A DNA stretch of 64,000 nt from Paenibacillus sp. Soil766 (GTDB taxonomy: Bacteria; Bacillota; Bacilli; Paenibacillales; NBRC-103111). Under the pieces are notes generated by a model. It saw only the letters and a list, made by a program, of their open reading frames with translations. It did not search any database and was not told the DNA's origin. Both the position numbers and the translations under genes were made by a program. Of the stretch, positions 45,254 through 54,654 are shown piece after piece; positions within the stretch are counted from its first letter, which is position 1; every line of letters starts with the position of its first letter. The stretch spans positions 238,318 to 302,317 of the forward strand of contig NZ_LMSJ01000045.1 of assembly GCF_001428105.1 (NCBI RefSeq), read 5' to 3'.

Positions 45254-45991
45254 TTATTCTTCGTCTAAATCGGCAGCTCTATCGGGTTCAAGAAATGGAT
45301 CGCCTTCATCACTGTGCATATACTCGTTATAAGCTTTACTTCTTACAATGGTAACATGTTCACCATAGAGATCAGTAGCTACAAAGCTTTCGAAAGACTC
45401 TACATAACCTTCCAACTCATCGGCTTCGATGTACATGTCATTGTAACTTTCCACTTGGTTGCTTTCAGCGAAAGCTGGTGTGTTAGAAGTTCCCCAGCTT
45501 TCAACGATTTGCCAGGCATCTTCACCGTCGAATTCTGTTTCGTTGTTTTTCTCATCAAAGCTCGTTCTTCCGAATGGTGGGTAAAGAACCTGCTCTTCAA
45601 CAGGGCGTCGGAACGATTGGTCAGGGTCAGGCACGTGTTCAATGCTGTATAAAGTTGTAGGAATGGCTTGTAGGCGTTCAAATGGTATGGGTTGATGGCT
45701 AAAAACACAAACGCCATAATCTCCACTTTCTATACGGGCAAGTGCTTCATTGACTTGTTGCAAATGCATCTCTGCGTGTTCATTAAGCGAAATATCTTTC
45801 GCACGTTCAAAAACTTCGGAACCGATATCACCGGGATGATTGTCATACATGGAGAGCTCGCCAATGGAATCTGAGAATGAATTAGCGAGACCAAATTGAT
45901 CATTCGAAGCGAAATGCTTTTCAAGTGAAACCTTTTCCTCCAACAGTTGTACATATAAGGTTTGTAATTGCTCGTCGGTTAAATGGCTCAT
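45254..45991 (-). CDS. ylyA: YteA/YlyA family TraR/DksA-type protein with degenerate zinc finger
   Basis: A 245-residue protein of the yteA family (TIGR02890 type). The N-terminal coiled region (about 3-45) and a DksA-like finger site (YGVCVFSHQPIPFERL, about 90-105) are followed by the family C-terminus (RRPVEEQVLYPPFGR, DGEDAWQIVESWGTS). The usual C-x-x-C pairs are reduced to one Cys, so zinc is probably not bound. B. subtilis ylyA lies between ileS and lspA on the same strand and is tied to sigma-G activity; here the gene has that position but the opposite strand. ATG 45991 follows GGAAGGGAG. Confidence 0.8.
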   Translation of the reverse strand: MSHLTDEQLQTLYVQLLEEKVSLEKHFASNDQFGLANSFSDSIGELSMYDNHPGDIGSEVFERAKDISLNEHAEMHLQQVNEALARIESGDYGVCVFSHQPIPFERLQAIPTTLYSIEHVPDPDQSFRRPVEEQVLYPPFGRTSFDEKNNETEFDGEDAWQIVESWGTSNTPAFAESNQVESYNDMYIEADELEGYVESFESFVATDLYGEHVTIVRSKAYNEYMHSDEGDPFLEPDRAADLDEE

Positions 45992-46121
45992 AGGTAAAAC
46001 AGCTCCCTTCCAACAGCTCATTCATACCGTTTATGATGCCGATAGTCCGCTTTTTTTAGTGAGGTAATTCCTTGAAATATAGGAATGTACAAGCTTTTCA
46101 CAATGTAGGAGGTACAATTAT

Positions 46122-46649
46122 ATGAAATATTTGAAATATTACCTGTATGCACTTCTTGCATTCATTTTAGATCAAGTTACGAAATGGATCATTGTCAAAA
46201 AGGTTCCGTTAGGTGAAGAACGCCCTGTTATTGGCGATTTCTTCATGATTACATCGCATCGCAATCGTGGTGCGGCCTTTGGCATTTTGCAAAATCAACG
46301 CTGGTTCTTCATCATTGTAACGATTCTCGTGCTGGCCGGTATTATTTGGTACATGCAGAAGACGATTCGTGAAGGTAAGGTGTTGTTACCGTTCGCCTTG
46401 TGTTTACTTTTTGGAGGAGCCTTCGGTAATTTCGTTGACCGTGCCTTATTCGCAGAAGTTGTGGATTTCTTCCAGTTTACATTCGATTTTAACTTTTTCG
46501 GCAAAGAAGTCGATTATATTTTCCCGATTTTCAATGTAGCGGATTCTTGCATCGTTGTTGGGGTTATCCTGATCTTTATCGAGTCGATTCTAGCCTCACG
46601 AAATGAGAAAAAAGGAGCAACACATGAACACAAACCAGACCTCACCTGA
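46122..46649 (+). CDS. lspA: Lipoprotein signal peptidase (signal peptidase II)
   Basis: A 175-residue membrane aspartic protease with four membrane segments. It cuts lipoprotein signal peptides before the lipid-modified Cys, so it matures OppA and the DUF4349 protein of this window. The catalytic aspartates lie in FGNFVDRA and FNVADSCIVVG; SHRNRGAAFGILQ is typical. TAGGAGG lies eight bases upstream. Its end overlaps the next gene by 26 bases. Confidence 0.95.
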   Translation: MKYLKYYLYALLAFILDQVTKWIIVKKVPLGEERPVIGDFFMITSHRNRGAAFGILQNQRWFFIIVTILVLAGIIWYMQKTIREGKVLLPFALCLLFGGAFGNFVDRALFAEVVDFFQFTFDFNFFGKEVDYIFPIFNVADSCIVVGVILIFIESILASRNEKKGATHEHKPDLT

Positions 46650-47574
46650 GTCCGTGTCCCAAGAGGCAATAGAGTGGACAGTAGAAAATCAATTTGAGGG
46701 CGAACGGATTGATAAATGGATTACTGAAGCGTTGGAAGAAGATATTTCGCGAACACTTGTCCAACAATGGGTCAAAGATGGTCACGTTAAGGTGAATGGG
46801 AAAGCAGTAAAGCCCAATTATAAATTGTCCTTACAAGATGTGATTGCGTTAGTCATTCCAGAGCCTCAAGGCGTGGAGTTACTGGCTGAAAACATTCCTC
46901 TGAATGTCGTGTATGAGGATAGTGATGTGATCGTCATCAACAAACAGCGCGGACTCGTTGTTCATCCTGCGCCTGGACATTACTCGGGTACTTTAGTGAA
47001 TGCGTTAATGTTCCACTGCAAGGACTTATCCGGCATTAATGGCGAGCTTCGTCCAGGGATTGTACACCGGATTGACAAGGACACTTCAGGCTTAATTATG
47101 TCAGCCAAAAATGATAAGGCTCACGCTAGCCTTGCCGAGCAATTAAAGGCACATACCGTTAACCGCAAGTACATTGCCTTGGTACACGGACATATTCAAC
47201 ATGATCAAGGAACAATCGATGCGCCGATCGGACGCGATTCTCATGATCGTAAGATGTATACCGTCACGGAGAAAAACAGCAAAACGGCAGTAACGCACTT
47301 CATCGTTATCGGACGATTTGGTGATTTTACTTTGGTAGAGCTAAAGCTGGAAACGGGACGTACGCACCAAATTCGCGTGCATATGAAATTCATTGGGCAT
47401 CCGCTAGTTGGAGATCCGATGTATGGGAAGAGCAAAGGCATGTTGATGGAAGGTCAAGCCTTGCACGCGGCTATTCTAGGCTTTACACATCCACGCACAG
47501 GGGAATGGATGCAGTTTGAAGCGCCAATTCCTCCTGATATGGAGAACCTAATATCAACGATACGGACAACGTAG
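46624..47574 (+). CDS. RluA/RluD family 23S rRNA pseudouridine synthase (YlyB)
   Basis: A 316-residue protein with an N-terminal S4 RNA-binding domain (about 25-85) and a pseudouridine synthase domain with the catalytic Asp in HRIDKDTSGL. NRKYIALVHG, and LETGRTHQIRVHMKFIGHPLVGDPMYG are family blocks. Helix 69 of 23S rRNA is the expected target by similarity to RluD. I start at ATG 46624 behind AAAGGAG inside lspA; an upstream in-frame ATG at 46603 has no SD. The pair lspA-ylyB is conserved. Confidence 0.9.
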   Translation: MNTNQTSPESVSQEAIEWTVENQFEGERIDKWITEALEEDISRTLVQQWVKDGHVKVNGKAVKPNYKLSLQDVIALVIPEPQGVELLAENIPLNVVYEDSDVIVINKQRGLVVHPAPGHYSGTLVNALMFHCKDLSGINGELRPGIVHRIDKDTSGLIMSAKNDKAHASLAEQLKAHTVNRKYIALVHGHIQHDQGTIDAPIGRDSHDRKMYTVTEKNSKTAVTHFIVIGRFGDFTLVELKLETGRTHQIRVHMKFIGHPLVGDPMYGKSKGMLMEGQALHAAILGFTHPRTGEWMQFEAPIPPDMENLISTIRTT

Positions 47575-47605
47575 TTCTTGTTCAATGGAGAGAGGAGAGC
47601 TGCTC

Positions 47606-48763
47606 ATGTTGGAGCATTTGATTAACACACAAGTAAAAGATATTCAAATATCAGGTATTCGTAAAATTTCGAATCTTGTCAGTACGATTCCTGGCGCTTT
47701 GACACTTACGATAGGGCAGCCTGATTTCCCGACGCCGCGGCATATTATCGAAGCTGGACAAAGAGCTTTAGATCAGAACAAAACAGTTTACACGCAAAAT
47801 CCTGGTTTAATCGAGCTTAGAGAAGCTGTGTCTAACTTCGTGAAGGTCAAGTATGGCCAAGAGTATCGCGGGGCGGATGAGATTATCGTCACAGCAGGTG
47901 CAAGCCAAGCGGTGGATATCACGTTGCGCACGATTTTGACACCAGGTGCTGAAGTCATTATTCCAGCACCGATTTATCCTGGATATGAGCCATTAATTCG
48001 CTTAGCAGGTGGCGTTCCTGTCTATGTGGATACAAGAGAGAATGGCTTGAAATTAACAGCTGAGCTGTTGGCTCCTTACCTGACAGAGAAAACACGTTGT
48101 GTCATTCTATGTTACCCGTCAAATCCGACAGGACAGGTGCTTACGGAGAAGGAGATTGCTGATTTGGCCGAATTATTGGCAGATCAGGAACTATTCATTT
48201 TATCTGATGAAATCTATAGTGAGTTGGTATACGGGGTACAACATCACTCCATTGCTACTGTTGGTAAGTTGCGTGAAAAGACAATTGTCATTAATGGCTT
48301 GTCCAAATCACATGCGATGACAGGCTGGCGTGTAGGCTTCACTCTAGCTCCTGCGTACCTTACAGCACACATGGTGAAGGTTCACCAGTATAACGTAACC
48401 TGCGCAAGCTCAGTGAGTCAGTATGCCGCCTTGGAGGCGTTGACGGTAGGGATTGACGATGCACTTCCGATGCGTGAAGCTTATGTAGCCCGCAGAGACT
48501 ATGTCTACAATCGTTTGATTGCAATGGGGATTGAGCTAGATAAGCCGGATGGTGCGTTCTATTTGTTCCCGTCTATTGCGAAGTTTGGCTTATCCTCGCA
48601 AGAATTTGCGATGAGGCTGTTGCATGAAGAGCATGTTGCCGTCGTACCAGGTGATGCCTTTACTTCCTACGGGGAAGGCTATATAAGAATTTCATACGCT
48701 TATGCACAAGATGTTTTGGAGGAATCGTTGGATCGACTACAGCGGTTTGTAGGCAAGTTGTAG
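47606..48763 (+). CDS. patA: PLP aminotransferase PatA (N-acetyl-L,L-diaminopimelate aminotransferase)
   Basis: A 385-residue class I/II aminotransferase. The PLP lysine is in NGLSKSHAMTGWRVG, and SNPTG and the final RISYAYAQD arginine motif are present. PatA (DapX) makes N-acetyl-LL-DAP, the middle step of the acetylase branch to lysine and meso-DAP. The other two enzymes, DapL and DapH, lie next door on the opposite strand, which supports this substrate over a general amino acid role. I start at ATG 47606 behind AGAGGAG. Confidence 0.88.
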   Translation: MLEHLINTQVKDIQISGIRKISNLVSTIPGALTLTIGQPDFPTPRHIIEAGQRALDQNKTVYTQNPGLIELREAVSNFVKVKYGQEYRGADEIIVTAGASQAVDITLRTILTPGAEVIIPAPIYPGYEPLIRLAGGVPVYVDTRENGLKLTAELLAPYLTEKTRCVILCYPSNPTGQVLTEKEIADLAELLADQELFILSDEIYSELVYGVQHHSIATVGKLREKTIVINGLSKSHAMTGWRVGFTLAPAYLTAHMVKVHQYNVTCASSVSQYAALEALTVGIDDALPMREAYVARRDYVYNRLIAMGIELDKPDGAFYLFPSIAKFGLSSQEFAMRLLHEEHVAVVPGDAFTSYGEGYIRISYAYAQDVLEESLDRLQRFVGKL

Positions 48764-48770
48764 AAAGGGA

Positions 48771-48800
48771 CCATCGCTGGTTGCAGCGGTGGTTTTTTTT
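48771..48800 (+). terminator. Terminator after patA
   Basis: CCATCGCTG (48771-48779), GTTG, CAGCGGTGG (48784-48792, one T-G pair), then eight T. Confidence 0.88.
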
Positions 48801-48872
48801 ATGACCGCCTAATCAACAACCAAACCACTGCCGCGGACCACTCGATTATAGGAGAAGTGCAGATCTGTACTG

Positions 48873-48896
48873 GTTGAATGTTAATAAACATTCAAC
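48873..48896. repeat. 24-base perfect inverted repeat between convergent genes
   Basis: GTTGAATGTT (48873-48882), AATA, AACATTCAAC (48887-48896). It stands apart from both neighbouring terminators. Purpose unknown. Confidence 0.65.
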
Positions 48897-48902
48897 ATAT
48901 AA

Positions 48903-48950
48903 AAAGCCTCCCAATCAACCCTATGCAGCTTAGGTTGATCGAGAGGCTTA
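48903..48950 (-). terminator. Terminator after dapL
   Basis: On the minus strand AGCCTC and ATCAACC pair with GGTTGAT and GAGGCT. A T-run follows (the AAAAA at 48901 on the plus strand). Confidence 0.85.
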
Positions 48951-48956
48951 TTCATT

Positions 48957-50078
48957 TTAGCTAGACTTAAACCCCAGGTAAGCCGTAATCGTATCGATGG
49001 CAACATCAATGGCACGTTCATCGGGATCAAGCTTGGCATTATGCAGGCCGTGAGGTGTATCCACACCTAACCAGAACATAAAGCCAGGGATTTTCTCCAA
49101 GAAGTAACCAAAGTCTTCGCCGGTCATGGCTTCTGTACACTCGAAAAACGTAACATTATCACGGCCACGCAGCCAGTCCATGAATTCCACAGTTAAAGCT
49201 GGATCATTATACACTTGGCGATAATTCGAGCCCCAGTCAATTGTGACTTGGCATTCGAAGGAAGCTTCGATACCCGCGGCAACCGCTTCGATGCGTCCTT
49301 TGATCTTGTTCATGGAAGTCGCAGATAATGTGCGAATCGTACCCTCTAAGCGAGCTTTCTCCGCGATAATATTCTGCTTCGTTCCAGCTTCCATTTTGCC
49401 AATCGTAATCACAGCGGAATCCAGTGGATTCACGTTCCGGGATACGATGGTTTGAAGCTGCCCAACCATCTGCGTTGCCGCGATGATCATATCATTCGCT
49501 TGATGCGGGTAAGCTGCATGACCGCCTTTACCGAGGAGATCAATGAACAACTCAGATGTGTTGGCAAACAAGATTTCAGGTCGGACAGCGATGGTACCGA
49601 CCGGATATTCTGGCGCAATATGCAGCGCAACCATCTGGTCAGGCATCCAATCTTGCAATTCCTCTGCAGCAAGCATCGGTAATGCGCCGCCAGGGCCTTC
49701 TTCAGCGGGTTGAAACAACACGACAAGATCATCCTGCATCGGAGTCGTTACAAAGTGGGTCACAACCCCCATCCCAATAGACATATGAAAATCATGCCCG
49801 CATGCATGCATATAGCCTTCATGCTTAGAAGGGAATGGCAATGTCGTCTCTTCAGCGATCGGAAGCCCGTCCATATCTGCGCGATATCCAAAGCGCTTGC
49901 TTGGGTTTAAGCCTTTGATATAGACAAGAATGCCCGTACGCCATGTGCGGATTGTTAACCGATCCTGCGGCAGCTTGGCCAACTGCTCAAGAAGAAGCTG
50001 TTGCGTTTTGAACTCTTGGAATCCCGGCTCCGGGATTTGATGAAGCTGACGTCGCAGTTCTACAAAAGGGCTCAACAT
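48957..50078 (-). CDS. dapL: N-acetyldiaminopimelate deacetylase
   Basis: A 373-residue M20-family metallo-hydrolase that removes acetyl from N-acetyl-LL-DAP, giving LL-DAP. Metal-ligand blocks: [31 protein letters not shown] and the late MTGEDFGYF, with the lid-type dimer domain at about 175-290. The symbol follows B. subtilis ykuR/dapL usage; this dapL is a deacetylase, not the aminotransferase of the same name. ATG 50078 follows GGAGG at eight bases. It lies 27 bases after dapH in one operon. Confidence 0.92.
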   Translation of the reverse strand: MLSPFVELRRQLHQIPEPGFQEFKTQQLLLEQLAKLPQDRLTIRTWRTGILVYIKGLNPSKRFGYRADMDGLPIAEETTLPFPSKHEGYMHACGHDFHMSIGMGVVTHFVTTPMQDDLVVLFQPAEEGPGGALPMLAAEELQDWMPDQMVALHIAPEYPVGTIAVRPEILFANTSELFIDLLGKGGHAAYPHQANDMIIAATQMVGQLQTIVSRNVNPLDSAVITIGKMEAGTKQNIIAEKARLEGTIRTLSATSMNKIKGRIEAVAAGIEASFECQVTIDWGSNYRQVYNDPALTVEFMDWLRGRDNVTFFECTEAMTGEDFGYFLEKIPGFMFWLGVDTPHGLHNAKLDPDERAIDVAIDTITAYLGFKSS

Positions 50079-50105
50079 CACGATTTCCTCCAGATCTAGT
50101 TCACC

Positions 50106-50816
50106 TTATAGGGTACGTAGGTCTGCTAGAATTTCGGTTTTGGATTTCGTTTTATCGTCTACTTTCTTGATAACGCGAGCAGGTGCGCCTGCAACAACTG
50201 TGTACTCTTCAACATCTTGCGTTACGATTGCACCGGCAGCTACAACGGAACCTTTACCGATTCGTACACCTTCTAGGATAACCGCGTTAGCGCCAACAAG
50301 TACGTCGTCTTCGATCACACAAGGTTGAGCAGAAGGTGGCTCAATAACGCCAGCAACTACAGCACCAGCTCCGATATGACACATTTTTCCTACTTGAGCA
50401 CGTCCGCCTAGGACAGCGTTCATGTCGATCATCGTGCCATCACCAACGGAAGCGCCGATGTTGATAAGTGCGCCCATCATAATAATTGCGTTATCGCCGA
50501 TATGTACTTTATCGCGAATGACTGCGCCTGGCTCGATGCGAGCGTTGATGTGTTTCAAATCTAGCATAGGAATAGCCGAGTTACGACGATCGTTTTCAAC
50601 TACGAAATCAACAACTTTATCTTTGTTAGCTTCTAGAATCGGCCCAAGCACGCTCCACTCACCGAAAACGACTCCGCTCCCGCCAGTAATAAAGGATTGG
50701 CTGCCTTCGCCGAATTCAAGACCATCAAGGTTTCCTTTTACATATACTTTCACCGGAGTTTTCTTTTTGCTTTCTTTAATAAACTGGATAATTTCTAGCG
50801 TATTCATTTCAGACAT
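50106..50816 (-). CDS. dapH: Tetrahydrodipicolinate N-acetyltransferase
   Basis: A 236-residue left-handed beta-helix acetyltransferase. It acetylates 2,3,4,5-tetrahydrodipicolinate, the first step of the acetylase branch to DAP. An N-terminal alpha-beta part (1-80) precedes hexapeptide repeats (about 88-205, [15 protein letters not shown] onward, with the loop [11 protein letters not shown]). ATG 50816 follows AAGGAG. With dapL and patA it supplies the meso-DAP used by MurE. B. subtilis calls it ykuQ/dapH (some databases dapD). Confidence 0.95.
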   Translation of the reverse strand: MSEMNTLEIIQFIKESKKKTPVKVYVKGNLDGLEFGEGSQSFITGGSGVVFGEWSVLGPILEANKDKVVDFVVENDRRNSAIPMLDLKHINARIEPGAVIRDKVHIGDNAIIMMGALINIGASVGDGTMIDMNAVLGGRAQVGKMCHIGAGAVVAGVIEPPSAQPCVIEDDVLVGANAVILEGVRIGKGSVVAAGAIVTQDVEEYTVVAGAPARVIKKVDDKTKSKTEILADLRTL

Positions 50817-50887
50817 GGTGACATCTCCTTCAAATTTATGATTGACTCTCCTATATTAGCAGAAAGGGAGCGTTTGAGCCAATCTGT

Positions 50888-52771
50888 TTACATAGCTTTT
50901 TGCGCAAATTGACTCTGATAGAGTTCGGCGTAGAAGCCATGCTGTTCGAGCAACTCTCCGTGAGTGCCTTGTTCAATGACAGTTCCTTGATTCATCACTA
51001 GGATAAGATCAGCTTCTCGGATTGTGGATAAGCGGTGAGCAATGACGAAACTCGTGCGATTGGCCATCAAATTGTTCATAGCACGTTGAATAGAAACTTC
51101 CGTCCGTGTATCAACACTGCTCGTTGCTTCATCAAGAATCAAAATCGCTGGATCTGCGAGGACAGCACGTGCGATGGTGAGCAATTGCTTTTGACCATGG
51201 GATAGATTGGAGGCTTCCTCATTTAAAATCGTATCATACCCATCGGGCAGCGTTCGTATGAAATGATCTGCGTACGCCGCACGCGCGGCTTCTACAATCT
51301 CGTCTTCCGTAGCGCCATGACGTCCATAAGCAATATTGTCGCGGATAGTGCCATTAAAGAGCCAAGTATCTTGCAGTACCATACCGAAAAGTCCACGAAG
51401 ATGGCTGCGAGACATGTTCCGTGAATCGACACCATCGATGGAAATTCGACCGCTCTGTAATTCATAGAAGCGCATAAGCAGATTGACTATCGTTGTTTTG
51501 CCTGCACCAGTTGGCCCTACGATAGCTACGGTTTGCCCTGGCTTCACATCGATGTTCATATGGTCGATAAGTGGTGTATCTGTTTTGTAGGCAAAGGAAA
51601 CATCCTCGAACTGGACACGCCCTTTCACTTGAGCAACGCAATCCGTCACTTTGTTCTCCATAACTTCTTCTGTTTCATCTAATAATTCAAAAATGCGCTC
51701 TGCCGCTGCGATTGTAGACTGAATCACATTCGCGATATTCGCTACTTGTGTGATCGGCATGCCAAATTGGCCAGAGTATTGAATGAAGGCGAGAACGTCA
51801 CCTATTTTAATAGCATTTTGGGTAACCATGATACCACCGATGACACTAACGAGCACATAACCAATATTCCCGATAAAGGACATCAAAGGAAAGATGAGCC
51901 CTGAAATAAACTGTGCTTTCCAGCCAGAATGATACAGTCGATCATTAATTTCATTGAATTTATCAACCGATTGCTCTTCTCTTCCAAATGCTTTAACGAT
52001 GGTATGTCCTGTATACATTTCCTCAACATGCCCATTAAGTTCGCCTAGCGTTCGTTGTTGTCCTTTGAAATATTTCTGAGAGCGGGTAGCGATCATTTTG
52101 GTTCCTAATATGCTAAGCGGTAGAGTAATAATTGTAGCTAATGTGAGCAGTGGACTTATTGTCAGCATCATGATAATGATACCGATTAAAGTGACAACAG
52201 ATGTTATCAACTGAGTTAAGCTTTGCTGCATCGTGGAACTGATCGTGTCCACATCATTCGTAGCACGGCTCATGGTATCGCCATGGCTCCTTGCATCAAA
52301 AAAGGAGAGAGGAACACGTGTTAGCTTCTCACTGATATCTCGGCGTAAATTGAAGACGATGCGCTGCGTAACTTTAACCATAATAATTTGCTGGATATAC
52401 ATTAATATGGAGCTGAAAACGTATAGAGCAGCGAGGATAAGTATGATCTGAAGGATCGCATCGAAGTCAATTTTGGCACCTGTGATGCCTTTGAGCTTAC
52501 CAATAGCACCTTCTGATAACTTCGTCACTGCGTTACCCATCAATTTCGGGCTAATGATACTAAATAATGTGCTTAGAATAGCTGCGAGAAGAACAAAGGA
52601 TATGGACACACGAAATGGCTTCATATAAGTCATGAGTCTTTTTAAAGTACCTTTAAAATTCTTCGCTTTCTGAACAGGCATCCCCATGCCAGCCATTCCG
52701 CCACGGCCGAAATTTCCTGGCATGGGGACACCAGCTGACGGCCGCCCCGGTTCTTTGGGTTTCTCACTCAT
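50888..52771 (-). CDS. ABC exporter half-transporter, catalytic-site subunit
   Basis: A 627-residue type IV ABC exporter half: a Gly/Pro/Met-rich N-terminus (1-35), six membrane segments (about 50-350), and an ATPase domain (about 375-620). Walker A is GPTGAGKTT, Walker B ILILDEATSS with the catalytic Glu, and the signature is LSHGQ, not the canonical LSGGQ. It overlaps its partner gene by four bases (ATGA). The pair looks like the YheH/YheI (BmrCD) type multidrug exporters. The substrate is not readable from sequence. Confidence 0.9.
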   Translation of the reverse strand: MSEKPKEPGRPSAGVPMPGNFGRGGMAGMGMPVQKAKNFKGTLKRLMTYMKPFRVSISFVLLAAILSTLFSIISPKLMGNAVTKLSEGAIGKLKGITGAKIDFDAILQIILILAALYVFSSILMYIQQIIMVKVTQRIVFNLRRDISEKLTRVPLSFFDARSHGDTMSRATNDVDTISSTMQQSLTQLITSVVTLIGIIIMMLTISPLLTLATIITLPLSILGTKMIATRSQKYFKGQQRTLGELNGHVEEMYTGHTIVKAFGREEQSVDKFNEINDRLYHSGWKAQFISGLIFPLMSFIGNIGYVLVSVIGGIMVTQNAIKIGDVLAFIQYSGQFGMPITQVANIANVIQSTIAAAERIFELLDETEEVMENKVTDCVAQVKGRVQFEDVSFAYKTDTPLIDHMNIDVKPGQTVAIVGPTGAGKTTIVNLLMRFYELQSGRISIDGVDSRNMSRSHLRGLFGMVLQDTWLFNGTIRDNIAYGRHGATEDEIVEAARAAYADHFIRTLPDGYDTILNEEASNLSHGQKQLLTIARAVLADPAILILDEATSSVDTRTEVSIQRAMNNLMANRTSFVIAHRLSTIREADLILVMNQGTVIEQGTHGELLEQHGFYAELYQSQFAQKAM

Positions 52772-54492
52772 GCACTTTCCTCCTCTGATAGCTGAGAAGC
52801 AACAATTTCTTGATAAATCTCACAGGTCTTCAGAAGCTCATTATGTGTACCTATTCCTGCGATTCTTCCTACATCCAAAACGATTATTTGATTCGCCTCC
52901 ATAATCGTGCTTACTCGCTGAGCGACAATAATCATGGTTGCACGTGCAGTTTCAGATTTAAGAGCAGCACGAAGCTTTGCGTCGGTTTTGAAATCAAGTG
53001 CAGAGAAGCTGTCGTCGAAAATATAAATGTTCGGTTTACGAGCAAGTGCTCGTCCAATGGCAAGGCGTTGCTTCTGCCCACCGGATAGATTCGTACCGCC
53101 TTGTGCGAGCGTAGCTTGGAAGTTATCTTTCATACCGTTGATAAAATCAGCGGCTTGTGCGGTAGAAGCTGCACTGGCGAGTTCTTCATCTGTAGCTTGA
53201 TCATTGCCGAAGCGGAGGTTATCCGCAACTGTACCTGAGAATAGGACAGCTTTCTGAGGTACATAGCCGATTTGATTCCGCACACTCTCCAAGGAAAGTG
53301 AAGGTAGCGGACGGCTATTCAACGTAATTGTGCCGGATTCCACATCATAGAATCGCAGTAATAAATTGATCAGCGTCGTTTTGCCTGAACCTGTTCCTCC
53401 TATTATTGCTGTAACCTCTCCAGGATTTGCGCGGAAAGATATATCTTGAATAGCTGGCTGTTCAGCACCAGGATAACTGAAAGTTACATGATTGAATTCA
53501 ACTAAGGTTTGATCTCCATGAAGCGTTTGTGCATGGTCTGCATTATGTATGTTGGACTGAATGTCAAGGACCTCATTAATTCGTACTGCGGAAGCAGAAG
53601 CTCGTGGAATCATCATGAATATCATGGTCATCATGAACATGCTGAACATAATTTGCATCGCATATTGGATGAAAGCCATCAGATCTCCAATTTGCATTTG
53701 ATTGTTATCAATTCGAACACCGCCATACCATAGGATCACAACGATACCTAGATTAAATACAAGCATCATAATCGGCATCATCGTAGCCATGATCGTATTG
53801 ACTTTGATAGCAATTTGTGTGAAATCTTGATTGGATCGTTCAAATTTCGTTTTCTCATGACCTGAACGGTTAAAAGCCCGGATGACACGAATACCCGTTA
53901 AATGTTCTCGTAAAACAAGATTGATGCCATCAATTTTAATTTGCAAGGTTTTGAATAGAGGAAGACTTTTTCGCATAATAACAGCGATAACTAGGACAAG
54001 GATGGGGATTACAGCGTAAAGTACAATTGCGAGATGAGTATCTTTGTACGAGGCCATAATGACACCGCCAATGAGCATGGTAGGTACACCAATGAACATT
54101 CGCATCATAACTACTAATTGTTGTACCTGTGCGATATCATTCGTTGTTCTAGTAATAAGAGAAGAGGTTCCAAGCTTATCGAATTCATGCAAAGAGAAGT
54201 TCTCAACATGAGAGAAGAGTGTACGGCGTAAATCTCTTCCGAAGCCGGTGGCTGTCTTAGCGAGTAAATAGCTGGCCACCATGACACAGGCCATGCCCCC
54301 CATGGCGACTAGAAGCATATAAGCGCCAAATCGGAGAATGTAGCTTACGTCCCCCTTTACTACGCCTACATCTACAATGTCTGCAAGTAAAGTTGGCAAA
54401 TACAGTTGTGCAAGCGATTGCAAGAGCATTAAAGTAATGATTGCAACCACGGAAACCCGGTAAGGCTTCAAATACCTAAACAATTTGAACAT
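52768..54492 (-). CDS. ABC exporter half-transporter, degenerate-site subunit
   Basis: A 574-residue partner half: six membrane segments (about 15-300) and an ATPase domain (about 335-570). Walker A is GGTGSGKTT, the signature is LSGGQ, but Walker B reads IYIFDDSFSALD, with Asp in place of the catalytic Glu. Together with the LSHGQ signature of the partner this makes one weak and one full ATP site, the mark of heterodimeric exporters. I start at ATG 54492 behind GGAGG. It has its own promoter (54563-54592) facing away from pyr. Confidence 0.9.
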   Translation of the reverse strand: MFKLFRYLKPYRVSVVAIITLMLLQSLAQLYLPTLLADIVDVGVVKGDVSYILRFGAYMLLVAMGGMACVMVASYLLAKTATGFGRDLRRTLFSHVENFSLHEFDKLGTSSLITRTTNDIAQVQQLVVMMRMFIGVPTMLIGGVIMASYKDTHLAIVLYAVIPILVLVIAVIMRKSLPLFKTLQIKIDGINLVLREHLTGIRVIRAFNRSGHEKTKFERSNQDFTQIAIKVNTIMATMMPIMMLVFNLGIVVILWYGGVRIDNNQMQIGDLMAFIQYAMQIMFSMFMMTMIFMMIPRASASAVRINEVLDIQSNIHNADHAQTLHGDQTLVEFNHVTFSYPGAEQPAIQDISFRANPGEVTAIIGGTGSGKTTLINLLLRFYDVESGTITLNSRPLPSLSLESVRNQIGYVPQKAVLFSGTVADNLRFGNDQATDEELASAASTAQAADFINGMKDNFQATLAQGGTNLSGGQKQRLAIGRALARKPNIYIFDDSFSALDFKTDAKLRAALKSETARATMIIVAQRVSTIMEANQIIVLDVGRIAGIGTHNELLKTCEIYQEIVASQLSEEESA

Positions 54493-54562
54493 AGTTTCCT
54501 CCTTCATTTTGTAACCTCATTGAATTGGAATATACTAGGTGATAAAGCGAGTTTATATGTAA

Positions 54563-54592
54563 ATTATAACACATGGTCCCGATTTTGCTCAA
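54563..54592 (-). promoter_or_regulatory. sigma-A promoter of the ABC exporter genes
   Basis: On the minus strand TTGAGC (54592-54587) and TATAAT (54568-54563) are 18 bases apart, with an extended TGn before the -10. It is divergent from the pyr promoter. Confidence 0.7.
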
Positions 54593-54612
54593 AAAAAGAA
54601 ACTCAAAAAACA

Positions 54613-54641
54613 TTGACTTATCCTGTCGAAAGTGGCATAAT
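54613..54641 (+). promoter_or_regulatory. sigma-A promoter of the pyr operon
   Basis: TTGACT (54613-54618) and CATAAT (54636-54641) are 17 bases apart. A Spo0A-box core TGTCGAA (54624-54630) lies in the spacer. Confidence 0.75.
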
Positions 54642-54654
54642 TCTTTTAATTACA

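Noticed and set aside
51023-51033. Perfect DnaA box (TGTGGATAA) in the ABC exporter gene
   Set aside because: Single site inside conserved coding sequence (STIREAD region); chance copy.
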